Source: Verrucomicrobiota bacterium (lineage in GTDB: Bacteria; Verrucomicrobiota; Verrucomicrobiia; Chthoniobacterales; Chthoniobacteraceae). Taken from it: a DNA stretch of 59,078 bases. A program made the position numbers and the translations under genes. Below, one piece after another: positions 15,225 through 25,674 of this stretch. The notes beneath the pieces were generated by a model. It had not been told where the DNA came from. It saw only the letters and a program-made list of their open reading frames with translations, and made no database searches. The stretch spans positions 1 through 59,078 of the forward strand of contig VFJQ01000114.1 of NCBI GenBank assembly GCA_009885995.1, read 5' to 3'. Numbering within the stretch: the first letter of the stretch is position 1; each line of letters starts with the position of its first letter.

Positions 15225-17234
15225 ATGCCCGAAGACGAACGCAAGACCCTCGAACAACGCCACCAGATGACCGACCTCGAACGCCTGCGCCACAGCGCGG
15301 CGCACGTGCTGGCGACGGCGATCCTGCGCCTCTGGCCGGAGGCGCAGTTCGCGGCGGGGCCGCCGGTGGAGAATGGGTTTTATTACGATGTCGATCTGCC
15401 GCACCGCATTTCGCCGGAGGATTTCGCGCGGATCGAGGAGGAGATGAAAAATGAGATCAAGGCGAACCATGTGTTCGAGCGCACGGCGGTGTCGCGCGCG
15501 GAGGCGATCGCGCTGGCGGAGAGCGGGCGGCTGGGCGGGCTGGGCGAGCGGCCGGGGAATCCGAGCAAGTTCAAGATCGGCAATCTCGCGGACATCCCGG
15601 AGGGCGAGGAAATCTCGCTCTTTCGCAATGGCGACTTCCTCGACCTGTGCGCGGGGCCGCACGTCATGCGCACGGGGAATATCGGCGCGTTCAAGCTCAC
15701 GCACGTGGCGAGCGCCTACTACAAGGGCGACGAAAAGAACCCGCAGCTCCAGCGCATCTACGGCACGGCGTTCAAGAACAAGACGCAGATGGACGAGTAT
15801 TTCACGATGCTCGAGGAGGCGAAGAAGCGCGATCACCGCAAGCTCGGCAAGGAGATGGAGCTGTTCGCCTTCGACGACGACGTCGGCCCCGGCCTGCCGC
15901 TCTGGCTGCCCGCCGGCACGGTCTTGATCGAGGAGCTGGAGACGCTCGCGAAGGAGACGGAGTTCGCCGCCGGCTACGTCCGCGTCCGCACCCCGCACCT
16001 CGCGCGGGAGAATATGTATCTGACCAGCGGGCATCTGCCTTACTACGCGGAGTCGATGTTTCCGCCGATGGAGCTGCGCGAAGCGAAGGAACATCAGCGT
16101 CTTACTGAAGTGCATGCGCAGCTACGAGACGTCGAAGCGGGACTTCAGGAACTCAAGATCGACGTGAAGGATGGGCTGGCGATGGGCGAGTTCGGAGATG
16201 CAGCGAAGGAGCTTTTGGCTACGGCTCAGCGTCTTGGTCGAGAAGTGGAGGCATTGGAGAAAGCTGACCGCTACTACCTCAAGGCGATGAACTGCCCGCA
16301 TCATCATAAGATCTTCGGTGCAGTCCCGCGCAGCTATCGCGACCTGCCGCTGCGCCTCGCGGAATACGGCACGTGCTACCGCTACGAGCAGAGCGGCGAG
16401 CTTTTCGGCCTCATGCGCGTGCGCTCCATGCAGATGAACGACGCGCACCTTTACTGCACCGAGGCGCAGTTCGAGGACGAGTTCCGCGCCGTGAACGAGA
16501 TGTATCTGAAGTATTTCAAAATCTTCGGCATCGACCGCTACCAGATGCGCTTCTCGACGCACGATCCGGCCAAGCTCGGGCAGAAATTCGTCGATGAACC
16601 TGCGCTCTGGCTGAAGACCGAGGAGATGGTCCGCGGCGTCCTCCAGCGCTCGGGCATCAACTACGTGGAGGTGCCGAACGAAGCCGCCTTCTACGGCCCG
16701 AAGATCGACGTGCAGGTCTGGAGCGCCATCGGCCGCGAATTCACCATCGCGACCAACCAGGTCGATTTCGCCGTGCCGCGGAAATTCGGCCTCGTCTATA
16801 AAGACCGCGACAACACGGAGAAGACCCCGCTCTGCATCCACCGCGCGCCGCTCGGCACGCACGAGCGTTTCATCGGCTTCCTGATCGAGCACTACGCCGG
16901 CAATTTCCCGCTCTGGCTCGCGCCCGAGCAGGTGCGCGTGCTGCCCATCGGCGGCCCCGACGAGACCGACCTCATGGATTACGCCAAGGCGCTCGTCGCC
17001 GAGTTGCGCAGCCACCAGGTCCGCGCCGAACTCGACGCCACCACCGACCCGATCAAAGCCAAGATCGCCAATGCCGAAGAACGCAAAGTCCACACGATGC
17101 TCGTCCTCGGCCGCCGCGACCTCGAAGCCGGCGCCGTGAGCGTGCGCGTCCACGGCAAAGGCAACCTCGGCGCGAAGCCGCGCGGGGAAGTCGTCGCCGA
17201 TTTGCTGGCGACGATCAAAGAGCGCCGGGCGTAG
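15225..17234 (+). CDS. thrS: Threonine-tRNA ligase with inserted helical segment, no TGS domain
   Basis: A 669-residue ThrRS that charges tRNA-Thr. The start at 15225 leads straight into the N2 editing domain (LRHSAAHVLATAILRLWPEAQ, GPPVENGFYYDVD), so the usual TGS domain is missing. The catalytic core shows YYLKAMNCPHHHKIF (zinc-binding Cys), LAEYGTCYRYEQSGEL, RVRSMQMNDAHLYC and HRAPLGTHERFIGFLIEHY. The C-terminal anticodon domain follows. Between MFPPMEL (about residue 284) and YYLKAMNC (about 350) there is an extra segment of about 60 residues, Glu/Leu/Ala-rich and helical, whose codons look less GC-biased than the rest (see findings). Confidence 0.95.
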   Translation: MPEDERKTLEQRHQMTDLERLRHSAAHVLATAILRLWPEAQFAAGPPVENGFYYDVDLPHRISPEDFARIEEEMKNEIKANHVFERTAVSRAEAIALAESGRLGGLGERPGNPSKFKIGNLADIPEGEEISLFRNGDFLDLCAGPHVMRTGNIGAFKLTHVASAYYKGDEKNPQLQRIYGTAFKNKTQMDEYFTMLEEAKKRDHRKLGKEMELFAFDDDVGPGLPLWLPAGTVLIEELETLAKETEFAAGYVRVRTPHLARENMYLTSGHLPYYAESMFPPMELREAKEHQRLTEVHAQLRDVEAGLQELKIDVKDGLAMGEFGDAAKELLATAQRLGREVEALEKADRYYLKAMNCPHHHKIFGAVPRSYRDLPLRLAEYGTCYRYEQSGELFGLMRVRSMQMNDAHLYCTEAQFEDEFRAVNEMYLKYFKIFGIDRYQMRFSTHDPAKLGQKFVDEPALWLKTEEMVRGVLQRSGINYVEVPNEAAFYGPKIDVQVWSAIGREFTIATNQVDFAVPRKFGLVYKDRDNTEKTPLCIHRAPLGTHERFIGFLIEHYAGNFPLWLAPEQVRVLPIGGPDETDLMDYAKALVAELRSHQVRAELDATTDPIKAKIANAEERKVHTMLVLGRRDLEAGAVSVRVHGKGNLGAKPRGEVVADLLATIKERRA

Positions 17235-17240
17235 CCGTTC

Positions 17241-17573
17241 CTATCGGATCCTAAACTGGCACCAGCCGTAGTCGAGGAATCCGGGGTGCTGGCGGATGGG
17301 CTCGGGGATGAAATAGACGGTGGTGCGGCGGTCTTCGCCTTTGCGCGAGGAGACGAGGCCGCCCTTGAGCAGCATCTTGCAGTGGTGGTTGGCCGAGTCG
17401 CCGTTGAGCTGGAACTGGCGGGCGACCAGGCTGGGCGTGATCTCGGCGCCTTCGGCCATCTGCTGTATCATCCACACGCGGATCCAGTGGCTCATGCCGA
17501 GGAAGAATGCGGTGGGCACGCGAAACTCGGCGACCGGTGCGGAAGGTGGTGGGTTTGGAGCGGGATCAGACAT
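17241..17573 (-). CDS. ArsR-like winged-helix regulator
   Basis: A 110-residue protein. After a Pro-rich N-terminus it reads GMSHWIRVWMIQQMAEGAEI, TPSLVARQFQLNGDSANHHCKMLLKGGLVSSRKGEDRRTTVYFI: helix, then a winged-helix recognition unit of the ArsR/MarR type. There is no obvious metal-binding Cys pair. The product probably binds DNA as a dimer. It stands alone, convergent with thrS, and its own promoter would lie in the AT-richer region upstream (17574-17868), where a short palindrome at 17692-17705 could be an operator. Confidence 0.75.
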   Translation of the reverse strand: MSDPAPNPPPSAPVAEFRVPTAFFLGMSHWIRVWMIQQMAEGAEITPSLVARQFQLNGDSANHHCKMLLKGGLVSSRKGEDRRTTVYFIPEPIRQHPGFLDYGWCQFRIR

Positions 17574-17868
17574 AGCGATGGTTTGCGGGTTGGAGAAGGC
17601 AAAAGACGGCCGCTGAACGGCGGAGGATGGAGTTCGATGGCCTTTTACACGGGTAATGTTCCGTCGAAAAGCCGAATTAACCGGCGAATGACTGAATCAA
17701 TTCAGCCAAATCGACATAGCGACAATCAATTAGCTGGATATACTCCGTCTACCGATGGTTCGATTGTCAGAAAGACGGAATGTAACCCGTCAACAGGTCA
17801 TTCATTGACCGATCGCACGGATCAAAGTCCGTCCATTTGTGCTCAAAATGCCCAAGGGCAAGATTTTC
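17574..17868. other. AT-richer intergenic island with small palindromes
   Basis: This 295-base stretch is visibly lower in GC than its surroundings from about 17640. It contains CTGAATCAATTCAG (17692-17705), a six-base inverted repeat with a two-base spacer, GCCG/CGGC around 17671-17685, and ACGGA/TCCGT at 17817-17832. A GCCC-AA-GGGC hairpin at 17850-17859 with flanking T on the minus strand may end transcription of the minus-strand gene that stops at 17869. No protein is supported. Confidence 0.5.
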
Positions 17869-18609
17869 CTAGGGCAGATGGGTCTTCGCCTCGCCGTCCA
17901 CATCGTAGAAAACGATCCCGCCGCCATCTTCCGTCCCGCTGATCCCGACGGCTTGGGAACCGTGGGGGCCATAGACGCTGACCTGGCCGGCCTCGGTATC
18001 GGCGGCGAGAAAGCCCATGAGTTGCCCGCTCGGTTCGCTCACGCTCACGATGCCGCCGCGTTCGCTGGCCTTCATCGCCGCCGCCCCTCGGTGCACGGCA
18101 TTGACGACGTGAACCTCGCCACCTTCGGCCGTGCCGGTGAGAAACGCCTGCGGCTTGACGTCTTTGTCCAGGACATTGACCACGCCACCGAATTCGCTGA
18201 CCCGCATGCCGGCGCGCGGTTGGCCCTCAGCGTCACAGACGCAGAGCTGCCCGCTGCCGTCCTTGGCCTCGGCGATTTGGAAGATGAGCTTGCCCTCGGC
18301 GTTGCGCATCTCGAAGCGCGGGCCGTGTTCGTCGCACGAGAGCTCGATGCGCGTGCGATGGTTATCGTCCATGAAGGCGATGCAGCCTTTCGACCCCTCG
18401 CCGTTGATCACGAGCGGGATCTTCATTCTGTCGTCCCGGAGGGCGAGGCACTTGGCTTCGATGTGGAGGTAGTCGGGCCAATTTTCGCCTGGATCGAGCG
18501 GCAGGACGCCGACCATGTGAAGGAGCTTGCTGTGTTCTTTGCGAAGTTCTGTGAGTTCGGCGCGGAGGGCGGCTACTTCCTCGCGCACTGAAGTGAGTTC
18601 GTCAGGCAT
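17869..18609 (-). CDS. Hypothetical coiled-coil plus beta-repeat protein
   Basis: A 246-residue soluble protein from ATG 18609. Residues 3-40 form a coiled coil (SVREEVAALRAELTELRKEHSKLLHM). The rest is a run of short beta-strand units with periodic Gly: RIELSCDEHGPRFEMRNAEGKLIFQIAE, GQLCVCDAEGQPRAGMRVSEFGG, VNVLDKDVKPQAFLTG, EVHVVNAVHRGAAAMKASERGG, VSVSEPSGQLMGFLAAD, VSVYGPHGSQAVGISG. The period is about 22-24 residues, suggesting a beta-solenoid or trimeric fibre-like fold. No signal peptide. I do not recognise a named family. Confidence 0.7.
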   Translation of the reverse strand: MPDELTSVREEVAALRAELTELRKEHSKLLHMVGVLPLDPGENWPDYLHIEAKCLALRDDRMKIPLVINGEGSKGCIAFMDDNHRTRIELSCDEHGPRFEMRNAEGKLIFQIAEAKDGSGQLCVCDAEGQPRAGMRVSEFGGVVNVLDKDVKPQAFLTGTAEGGEVHVVNAVHRGAAAMKASERGGIVSVSEPSGQLMGFLAADTEAGQVSVYGPHGSQAVGISGTEDGGGIVFYDVDGEAKTHLP

Positions 18610-18712
18610 GGAGCGATCCTGACAAGCCGCGCTGGGGCTGGTCAAACGTCCGATGCGACGCGCGGGCTGAAATGTTTGCCTCGGCGGCGGTCGGGGGTGC
18701 ATCTTTCCGCGC

Positions 18713-19195
18713 ATGCCGACTCGAGCTCAATTCCTCCACCATACGCCCGGCTCCGGGAAGACCCTTTCCGCCGTGGGCGACAAATATGTCTTTCTCGCGA
18801 CGGGCGAGCAGACCGGCGGCGCCTACTGCCTCGCGGAGGCCACAGTCCCGCCGGGTGGCGGACCGCCGCCGCATTACCACACGCGGGAGGAGGAGACGTT
18901 CTATGTGATCGAGGGCGAGATCACTTTCATGGTCGATGGAAAGACGGTCGCCGGCACGCCGGGGACGTTTGTGCAGATTCCGCGCGGGATGCCGCATGCG
19001 TTCAAGAATCAATCGGCGGCTGCGGCGCGGATGCTCATCCAGTGCTGTCCCGCGGGGTTCGATCGGTTCCTGGCGGAGTTCGCAACGGAGCTGCCCTCGG
19101 CGGATGCGGCGCCGCTCCCGCCTTCGCCGACCGAGATCGAGAAGCTGATCCGCATCGCGCCGGATTACGGCATCGTGATGCTGCCGCCGCACTGA
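18713..19195 (+). CDS. Cupin-domain protein
   Basis: A 160-residue single-domain cupin. Motif 1 is PPPHYHTREEETFYVIEGE (two His and a Glu as metal ligands) and motif 2 is GTFVQIPRGMPHAFKN (third His). These residues are what is needed to bind a divalent metal. The C-terminal 40 residues form an extra helical tail. Cupins of this size include dioxygenases, isomerases and small-molecule sensors; the substrate is not evident. It is divergent from the coiled-coil gene upstream. Confidence 0.88.
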   Translation: MPTRAQFLHHTPGSGKTLSAVGDKYVFLATGEQTGGAYCLAEATVPPGGGPPPHYHTREEETFYVIEGEITFMVDGKTVAGTPGTFVQIPRGMPHAFKNQSAAAARMLIQCCPAGFDRFLAEFATELPSADAAPLPPSPTEIEKLIRIAPDYGIVMLPPH

Positions 19196-19205
19196 GCGCC
19201 GGCGG

Positions 19206-20078
19206 TCAGAGGGGCCGGGGTGTTTGCATGACGCGGGCGAGTTGCTCCTGCGCCTGGCCCTGCTCGGCGGCGGTGGCTTGCACCCGCTCGATCAGTGCGT
19301 TGAAGGCGTTGAGCGTCTTTTCATCCTCGAAGATCACCTGCCCGCTTGCGGCGTCACGCTTCCATTTGCCCCAGTGCGTGTCGAAGAGGTCGAGCACGGC
19401 GAGGGCGTCGTCGCCGAGGCGCTGGTCGCAGTTGCGCACGATGGTTTGCATGGGGCGGATAGCGCCTTGGGATTTCGTGAAGCCAGCCAGCGTGGCGTCG
19501 CGTGTCCGGGCGGGGATCTTCGCGGTGTCCAACTCGGTGCGCAGCAACTCCTCGCCGCGGCGGACAGTGTCGGCGAGCCGGGCATTCTGCGCGAGGAATT
19601 CCCGGACGACCTGCCGCTGCGGCTCGATGGCCGAGCGGTCGGTGAAGGCGGGGCTGAAGACCTGCGCCTCGGTGAAGCGTGTGGCCGCGGCCTGGTAGTC
19701 GCGGACTTGCTCCTGCATTTTCCCCATGAAAGTCGCCATCGCTCGCGCCGCGTCGGCATCGGCACCGCTGAATTGGGAGGCGGACTTCTCGAGCTGGTCC
19801 TTCATCCGACCGAGCGCGGCGTCGCCATCGGTGACTTCGCCGCTGCGGATCATTTCGGCCATCTTCGCGCGCTCCTCGGTGGCGACTTGCTGGAGCTGGC
19901 TCGTCGCCTGTTGCGCTGCCGCGCGCTTTTCCTGGATGCGCCGGAAGCCGAACACCCCGAGCGCGCCGAGCGCGACCACGCCGATCGCCACGATGACTGC
20001 GACCGCACTGAGGATGATCCACAGTCGCTTGTTTCCGCTGACAGGTGGGAGTGGTGGTGGCGATGTCGGTGCGTCCAT
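19206..20078 (-). CDS. Membrane-anchored coiled-coil protein, unknown
   Basis: A 290-residue protein from ATG 20078. It opens with a Pro-rich MDAPTSPPPLPPVSG, then one transmembrane helix (LWIILSAVAVIVAIGVVALGALGVFG), then long helices rich in Gln, Ala, Arg and Glu with coiled-coil character to the end. This is the layout of an inner-membrane protein with a large periplasmic helical part. No catalytic motif is seen and no family is recognised. It is convergent with the cupin gene (10 bases between stops). Confidence 0.72.
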   Translation of the reverse strand: MDAPTSPPPLPPVSGNKRLWIILSAVAVIVAIGVVALGALGVFGFRRIQEKRAAAQQATSQLQQVATEERAKMAEMIRSGEVTDGDAALGRMKDQLEKSASQFSGADADAARAMATFMGKMQEQVRDYQAAATRFTEAQVFSPAFTDRSAIEPQRQVVREFLAQNARLADTVRRGEELLRTELDTAKIPARTRDATLAGFTKSQGAIRPMQTIVRNCDQRLGDDALAVLDLFDTHWGKWKRDAASGQVIFEDEKTLNAFNALIERVQATAAEQGQAQEQLARVMQTPRPL

Positions 20079-20165
20079 GTGCGGACCAAACTCCGCCCTC
20101 TGCGCAGCGACAAGTGCGAACGTGCAGGCTGGTGAGCGGAGGCGCGGGATGATTCGCTGTGGGCG

Positions 20166-21245
20166 ATGAAGACTCGATTCAGCCCTGCATGCATCGCCGC
20201 GATCCTGGCGTTCAGCGGATTCGCTTCCGCCCAGCGCCCGCCCGCCGAGCCGGCGCTCGGCACCTACCATTGGCCGAATGGCACCGCGGGCGTGGACGCA
20301 TTCGCTGCGTGGCTCGGGCGCGACACGGTGTGGGGCCTCGATTTTGTCGGCGGTGAATCGTGGGACAACGCGGGCTGGCCGACGTGGTGGCTCGAGGCGT
20401 GGAGCAAATGGCTGAACGCGAAGCCGGGCCGGCAATTCATCCTCTCCATCCCTATCCTCGCCGGTCCGGTGGACGGCGGCGGCCCGACGCAGGGGAGCAA
20501 GGATGTGAAGGTGCCCGTGTCGCTCGAACTCGGCGCGGCGGGCCAATACGACCAGCACTTCCGCGAGCTCGCGGCCAATCTCGCGCAACACACGATGGGC
20601 GGCGTGATCCTGCGCCCGGCGTGGGAATTCAACGGTGACTGGTATGCCTGGCACGCAAAGGGAAAGGCGAAGGCTTTCATCGACTATTGGCAGCGGATCG
20701 TGAAGACGATGCGCGCAGTGCCAGGCGCGGAGGGGCTGAAGTTTTGCTGGAACCCGACGCTCGGCGATCAGCAGTTCCCCGCCGACGAAGCTTGGCCGGG
20801 CGATGACTTCGTCGATTTTGTCGGCGTCGATGTCTATGATGAGACATGGAATGCCGAAACCTATCCATGGCCTGCGGACGCGAGCGCGGTAGAGATCGAG
20901 TGGCGGCAGAAGAAAGTGTGGGCCGAGTGGATCATGGACAGCCCGCGTGGGCTCGCATTCTGGACGAAGTCCGCGCGCGATCACGGCAAACCGCTGGCTA
21001 TCCCTGAGTGGGGCCTCGTTGCCGCGAGCCATCAGCATGGCGGCAAGGACAACCCGCACTTCATCGAGCAGATGCACGCGTTCATCACCGACCCGAATAA
21101 CAACGTTGGCTTCCACTGCTACTTCGACATCAACGAGTCGGATCACCGACACCAGCTCTCACCCGGCGTGACTGGCACGGGGAAACAGGAGGGCACGGAG
21201 TTTCCGAAGTCGGCGGCGAAGTTCCGCGCTCTCTTCAAGAAATAA
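20166..21245 (+). CDS. GH26-like glycoside hydrolase (mannanase-type), secreted
   Basis: A 359-residue protein with a signal peptide (cut after GFASA). The barrel carries [11 protein letters not shown], the acid/base Glu154 in [36 protein letters not shown] and the nucleophile Glu281 in [10 protein letters not shown]. This pattern is that of family 26 beta-mannanases and relatives, which cut mannan-type polysaccharides by a retaining mechanism; the exact substrate is open. The glycerol kinase gene starts four bases after its stop, but a functional link is not evident. Confidence 0.82.
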   Translation: MKTRFSPACIAAILAFSGFASAQRPPAEPALGTYHWPNGTAGVDAFAAWLGRDTVWGLDFVGGESWDNAGWPTWWLEAWSKWLNAKPGRQFILSIPILAGPVDGGGPTQGSKDVKVPVSLELGAAGQYDQHFRELAANLAQHTMGGVILRPAWEFNGDWYAWHAKGKAKAFIDYWQRIVKTMRAVPGAEGLKFCWNPTLGDQQFPADEAWPGDDFVDFVGVDVYDETWNAETYPWPADASAVEIEWRQKKVWAEWIMDSPRGLAFWTKSARDHGKPLAIPEWGLVAASHQHGGKDNPHFIEQMHAFITDPNNNVGFHCYFDINESDHRHQLSPGVTGTGKQEGTEFPKSAAKFRALFKK

Positions 21246-21249
21246 CGCC

Positions 21250-22764
<1,515 letters not shown>

Positions 22765-22770
22765 CGCAGC

Positions 22771-24252
22771 GTGAAACGCGACGCGTTCCTCCAGCGCATC
22801 GTCGAGCGACGCGAGCCGTGGGACATCGCCGTGATCGGAGGTGGCGCGACCGGCGTGGGCATCGCCGTCGATGCGGCCTCGCGCGGCTACAGCGTCGTGT
22901 TGCTTGAGCAGAGCGACTTCGGAAAAGGCACGTCGAGCCGCTCGACCAAGCTCGTCCACGGCGGCGTGCGTTACCTCCAGCAAGGCAACATCTCGCTCGT
23001 GATGGAGGCGCTGAAAGAGCGCGGGATGCTGCTGAAAAACGCGCCGCACCTCGTCCACGACCTGCAATTCATCGTGCCGAACTACGCGTGGTGGGAAGCG
23101 CCCTTCTACGGCATCGGGCTGAAGGTCTATGATCTCCTCGCTGGCAAATACGGCTTCGGCCCGTCCGAGATTCTCTCGCGCGACGAAGTGCTCGCGCACA
23201 TCCCCACGCTCTCGCAGGACGGCCTGCGCGGCGGGGTGAAGTATCACGACGGACAGTTCGACGACGCGCGCCTGCTCATCGATCTCGCGGGCACCGCCGC
23301 GGATCACGGTGCGTGTCTGGTCAACTACGCGCGCGCCGCCGCGCTGGAGAAGGATCGCGACGGTTTCGTCTGCGGGCTCACTTTTCGCGACGAGGAAAGC
23401 GGCACGAGCCACGCGCTTGGCGCACGCTGCGTGATCAACGCGACCGGCCCATTCTGCGATGAACTCCGCCGCGTGGACGAACCCGAAGTCACGCCGATGA
23501 TCGCACCCAGCCAGGGCGTTCACCTTGTGCTGCCGCGCGAATTTCTTCCCGGTGACACCGCGATCATGGTCCCGCACACGCGCGATGGCCGCGTGATGTT
23601 TGCGATACCCTGGCACGGCCACGCGCTCATCGGCACGACCGACACGCCGATCCCAGCGGCCGTCCTGGAGCCGTCCCCGCAAGCGCAGGAGATCGACTTC
23701 ATCCTCGAGACCGCGAGCGATTACCTCGCCCGACGACCGACTCGCGCGGATATCCTCAGCGTCTTTACCGGCATCCGCCCGCTCGTCAAAACCGGCGAAG
23801 CGTCCAATACCGCCACGCTCTCGCGCGATCACACCATCCACATTTCCTCCTCGGGGCTGCTCACCATCGCTGGTGGGAAATGGACGACGTATCGCAAGAT
23901 GGCGGAGGACGCCGTCGATCACGCTATCGTCCTCGGTCATCTCGACGAACGCCCCTGCGTTACGCGCGAGCTGCGCATTCGCGATCCCCATTGCCTCGGC
24001 GCGCCCGCGCCGTGTCCGGAGCCACGCGACGAGCATGTCGCCTGGCACGCCCGACATGAGATGGCGCGGACCGTCGAGGACGTGCTCGCCCGCCGCACAC
24101 GCGTGCTCTTCCTCGATGTGCAGGCCGCGCTCGCGCTGGCGCCTGCGGTCGCACGCATCCTCGCGCGGGAGTTGGGTCGCGCCGCGGCGTGGCAGCAAAC
24201 ACAGCTCGCCAGTTTCGCGGAGACCGCCGCACATTTCCGCATCGCCCGATGA
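22771..24252 (+). CDS. glpD: Aerobic-type glycerol-3-phosphate dehydrogenase
   Basis: A 493-residue FAD-dependent enzyme that oxidises glycerol 3-phosphate to dihydroxyacetone phosphate and passes electrons to the quinone pool at the membrane. The start codon is GTG at 22771. The FAD site is IAVIGGGATGVGIAVDAASRG (about residues 19-40); STKLVHGGVRYL, GLKVYDLLAGKYG, FDDARLLIDLA, NATGPFCDEL, LIGTTDTP and FTGIRPLV all match GlpD. The C-terminal accessory domain is present. It follows glpK and overlaps the acetyltransferase start by four bases. Confidence 0.96.
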   Translation: MKRDAFLQRIVERREPWDIAVIGGGATGVGIAVDAASRGYSVVLLEQSDFGKGTSSRSTKLVHGGVRYLQQGNISLVMEALKERGMLLKNAPHLVHDLQFIVPNYAWWEAPFYGIGLKVYDLLAGKYGFGPSEILSRDEVLAHIPTLSQDGLRGGVKYHDGQFDDARLLIDLAGTAADHGACLVNYARAAALEKDRDGFVCGLTFRDEESGTSHALGARCVINATGPFCDELRRVDEPEVTPMIAPSQGVHLVLPREFLPGDTAIMVPHTRDGRVMFAIPWHGHALIGTTDTPIPAAVLEPSPQAQEIDFILETASDYLARRPTRADILSVFTGIRPLVKTGEASNTATLSRDHTIHISSSGLLTIAGGKWTTYRKMAEDAVDHAIVLGHLDERPCVTRELRIRDPHCLGAPAPCPEPRDEHVAWHARHEMARTVEDVLARRTRVLFLDVQAALALAPAVARILARELGRAAAWQQTQLASFAETAAHFRIAR

Positions 24253-24791
24253 GCCTCCCGCTGACCCTCGAAACTCCCCGACTCTCGCTGCGGCCCGCCG
24301 GTGAGGTGTGGCTGACGGCGCTCATCGCGGGTCCGGGGACATTCACGCTGATGACCGGACTTCGCGTCGCCGAGCGCTACACCGAGTCGCCGGCCCTGCT
24401 TCGATTCTCGTTCGATCGGATGCGCCGCGCGTCGGAGCGCGATCGTCGCTGGTGGGCGCCGTTTCTGTTCATCGACCGCGCCGCAAATCTCGTCGTCGGG
24501 ATGGGCGGCTTCAAGGGGCCGCCGCTCTATGGCACTGTCGAGGTCGGCTACACCGTCGCACCGGGGCACCGCGGATGCGGCCTGGCGACGGAGGCGACGG
24601 CGGCGCTGGCGACGGCGGCGCTCAAGCAACCCGGCGTCCAGTGCGTGTTTGCGCACACGCTGCCCACGCAGGGTCCATCGCCACGCGTGCTGGAAAAGTG
24701 CGGCTTCGTGCGCGCGGGTGAGGGGATCGATCCCGAGGAAGGCGTCGTGTGGCGCTGGGAACTGTGGCGTTCGGTCAGTTCGCCGGCTTGA
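24249..24791 (+). CDS. GNAT-family N-acetyltransferase
   Basis: A 180-residue acetyltransferase of the RimJ/RimL-like group: LETPRLSLRPAGEVW at the N-terminus, VVGMGGFKGPPLYGTVEVGYTVAPGHRGCGLATEA (acetyl-CoA motif A, here GHRGCGLAT), and PSPRVLEKCGFVRAG at the C-terminus. The substrate is unknown. It overlaps glpD by four bases (ATGA) and converges with the ThuA gene, the two overlapping by 17 bases at their 3' ends. Confidence 0.88.
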   Translation: MSLPLTLETPRLSLRPAGEVWLTALIAGPGTFTLMTGLRVAERYTESPALLRFSFDRMRRASERDRRWWAPFLFIDRAANLVVGMGGFKGPPLYGTVEVGYTVAPGHRGCGLATEATAALATAALKQPGVQCVFAHTLPTQGPSPRVLEKCGFVRAGEGIDPEEGVVWRWELWRSVSSPA

Positions 24792-25674
24792 CCGCCTTGG
24801 CCGGCTTCGCGTCGAGGTTCGCGGCGAGTTGCGTGGGCGTCATTGGCGCGGGTGCGCCAGTCGCGGGGATCTCGCATCTCGCGGTCCAGAGGATGCCGTT
24901 GGTCACGAGCCGCCGCTGGCTTTCGGCGATCCAGTTCTTGTGCAGATCGCAGCCGGTGAAGCCGAAGCTGCGTCCGCCGTTCGCGCGCTCGTAAGCCCAC
25001 GCGATCACCTCCGCGCGGCCCGCATGCGCTTTCGCATCTTCGGTCGTGCGCGCCTTGTCGGGCACTTGTCCGCTGACGAGCGGCACGGCGCCGGGGGCAA
25101 AGTGGAGATTGAAAAGCCACCCGTCGAACGGTGCGGCAAACGCGGAGACGCCGCGCGTGATCGGGTGCTTCGGGAACTCGCTGAACTCCATGTCCCAATG
25201 CCCGCGGTTGCCGATGTCCTTTTGGAACACGGCGCCGAGCCACGACTTGATTTCATCCGCGTTCGCCTCGGGCACATCGACGGCTTGATGCAGCATCACG
25301 AAGCCCGCGCCGGCATCGATCAGCTTTTTCATCCGAGCCCAGCGCGCAGGCTCGAGGAAGGGCAGCTTCGGCCCGCCGTCGGCGAAGACGACCACGGCTT
25401 TCGCGCCGTCGAGGATCGCTTCATTCTTCGGCCAGCCTTCGGCAACCATTACCGGCCAGACGTCGGGCGTTTGCTTGAGCCAGTCCATCATCATCGCGCA
25501 GCCGGCGAAGTATTCGTGCTGCCCCGCTTTGTTGCTCACGCTGCCCGCGAGCAGGACGATCTTCGCGAGCTTCGGGTCGGGCGAGTCTTGTTCGAGCGGG
25601 ACTTGGCGCTGTTGCTCGGTGAGTTCGGCGCGGGCGGCGAGGACGAGTAGGAGGACGAGGACGAGAGGTTTCAT
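24775..25674 (-). CDS. ThuA-domain protein, secreted
   Basis: A 299-residue protein with a signal peptide (MKPLVLVLLLVLAARA). The body reads KIVLLAGSVSNKAGQHEYFAGC, AVVVFADGGPKLPF, GAGFVMLHQAVDVP, WLGAVFQ, GRAEVIAWAYERANGGRSFGFTGCDLHKNW. These words are those of ThuA-like domains (glutamine-amidotransferase-like fold) common in PVC-group secreted proteins, sometimes linked to sugar use. It shares a four-base overlap with the DUF1501 gene upstream, so it is the third member of that operon. Confidence 0.85.
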   Translation of the reverse strand: MKPLVLVLLLVLAARAELTEQQRQVPLEQDSPDPKLAKIVLLAGSVSNKAGQHEYFAGCAMMMDWLKQTPDVWPVMVAEGWPKNEAILDGAKAVVVFADGGPKLPFLEPARWARMKKLIDAGAGFVMLHQAVDVPEANADEIKSWLGAVFQKDIGNRGHWDMEFSEFPKHPITRGVSAFAAPFDGWLFNLHFAPGAVPLVSGQVPDKARTTEDAKAHAGRAEVIAWAYERANGGRSFGFTGCDLHKNWIAESQRRLVTNGILWTARCEIPATGAPAPMTPTQLAANLDAKPAKAVKPAN

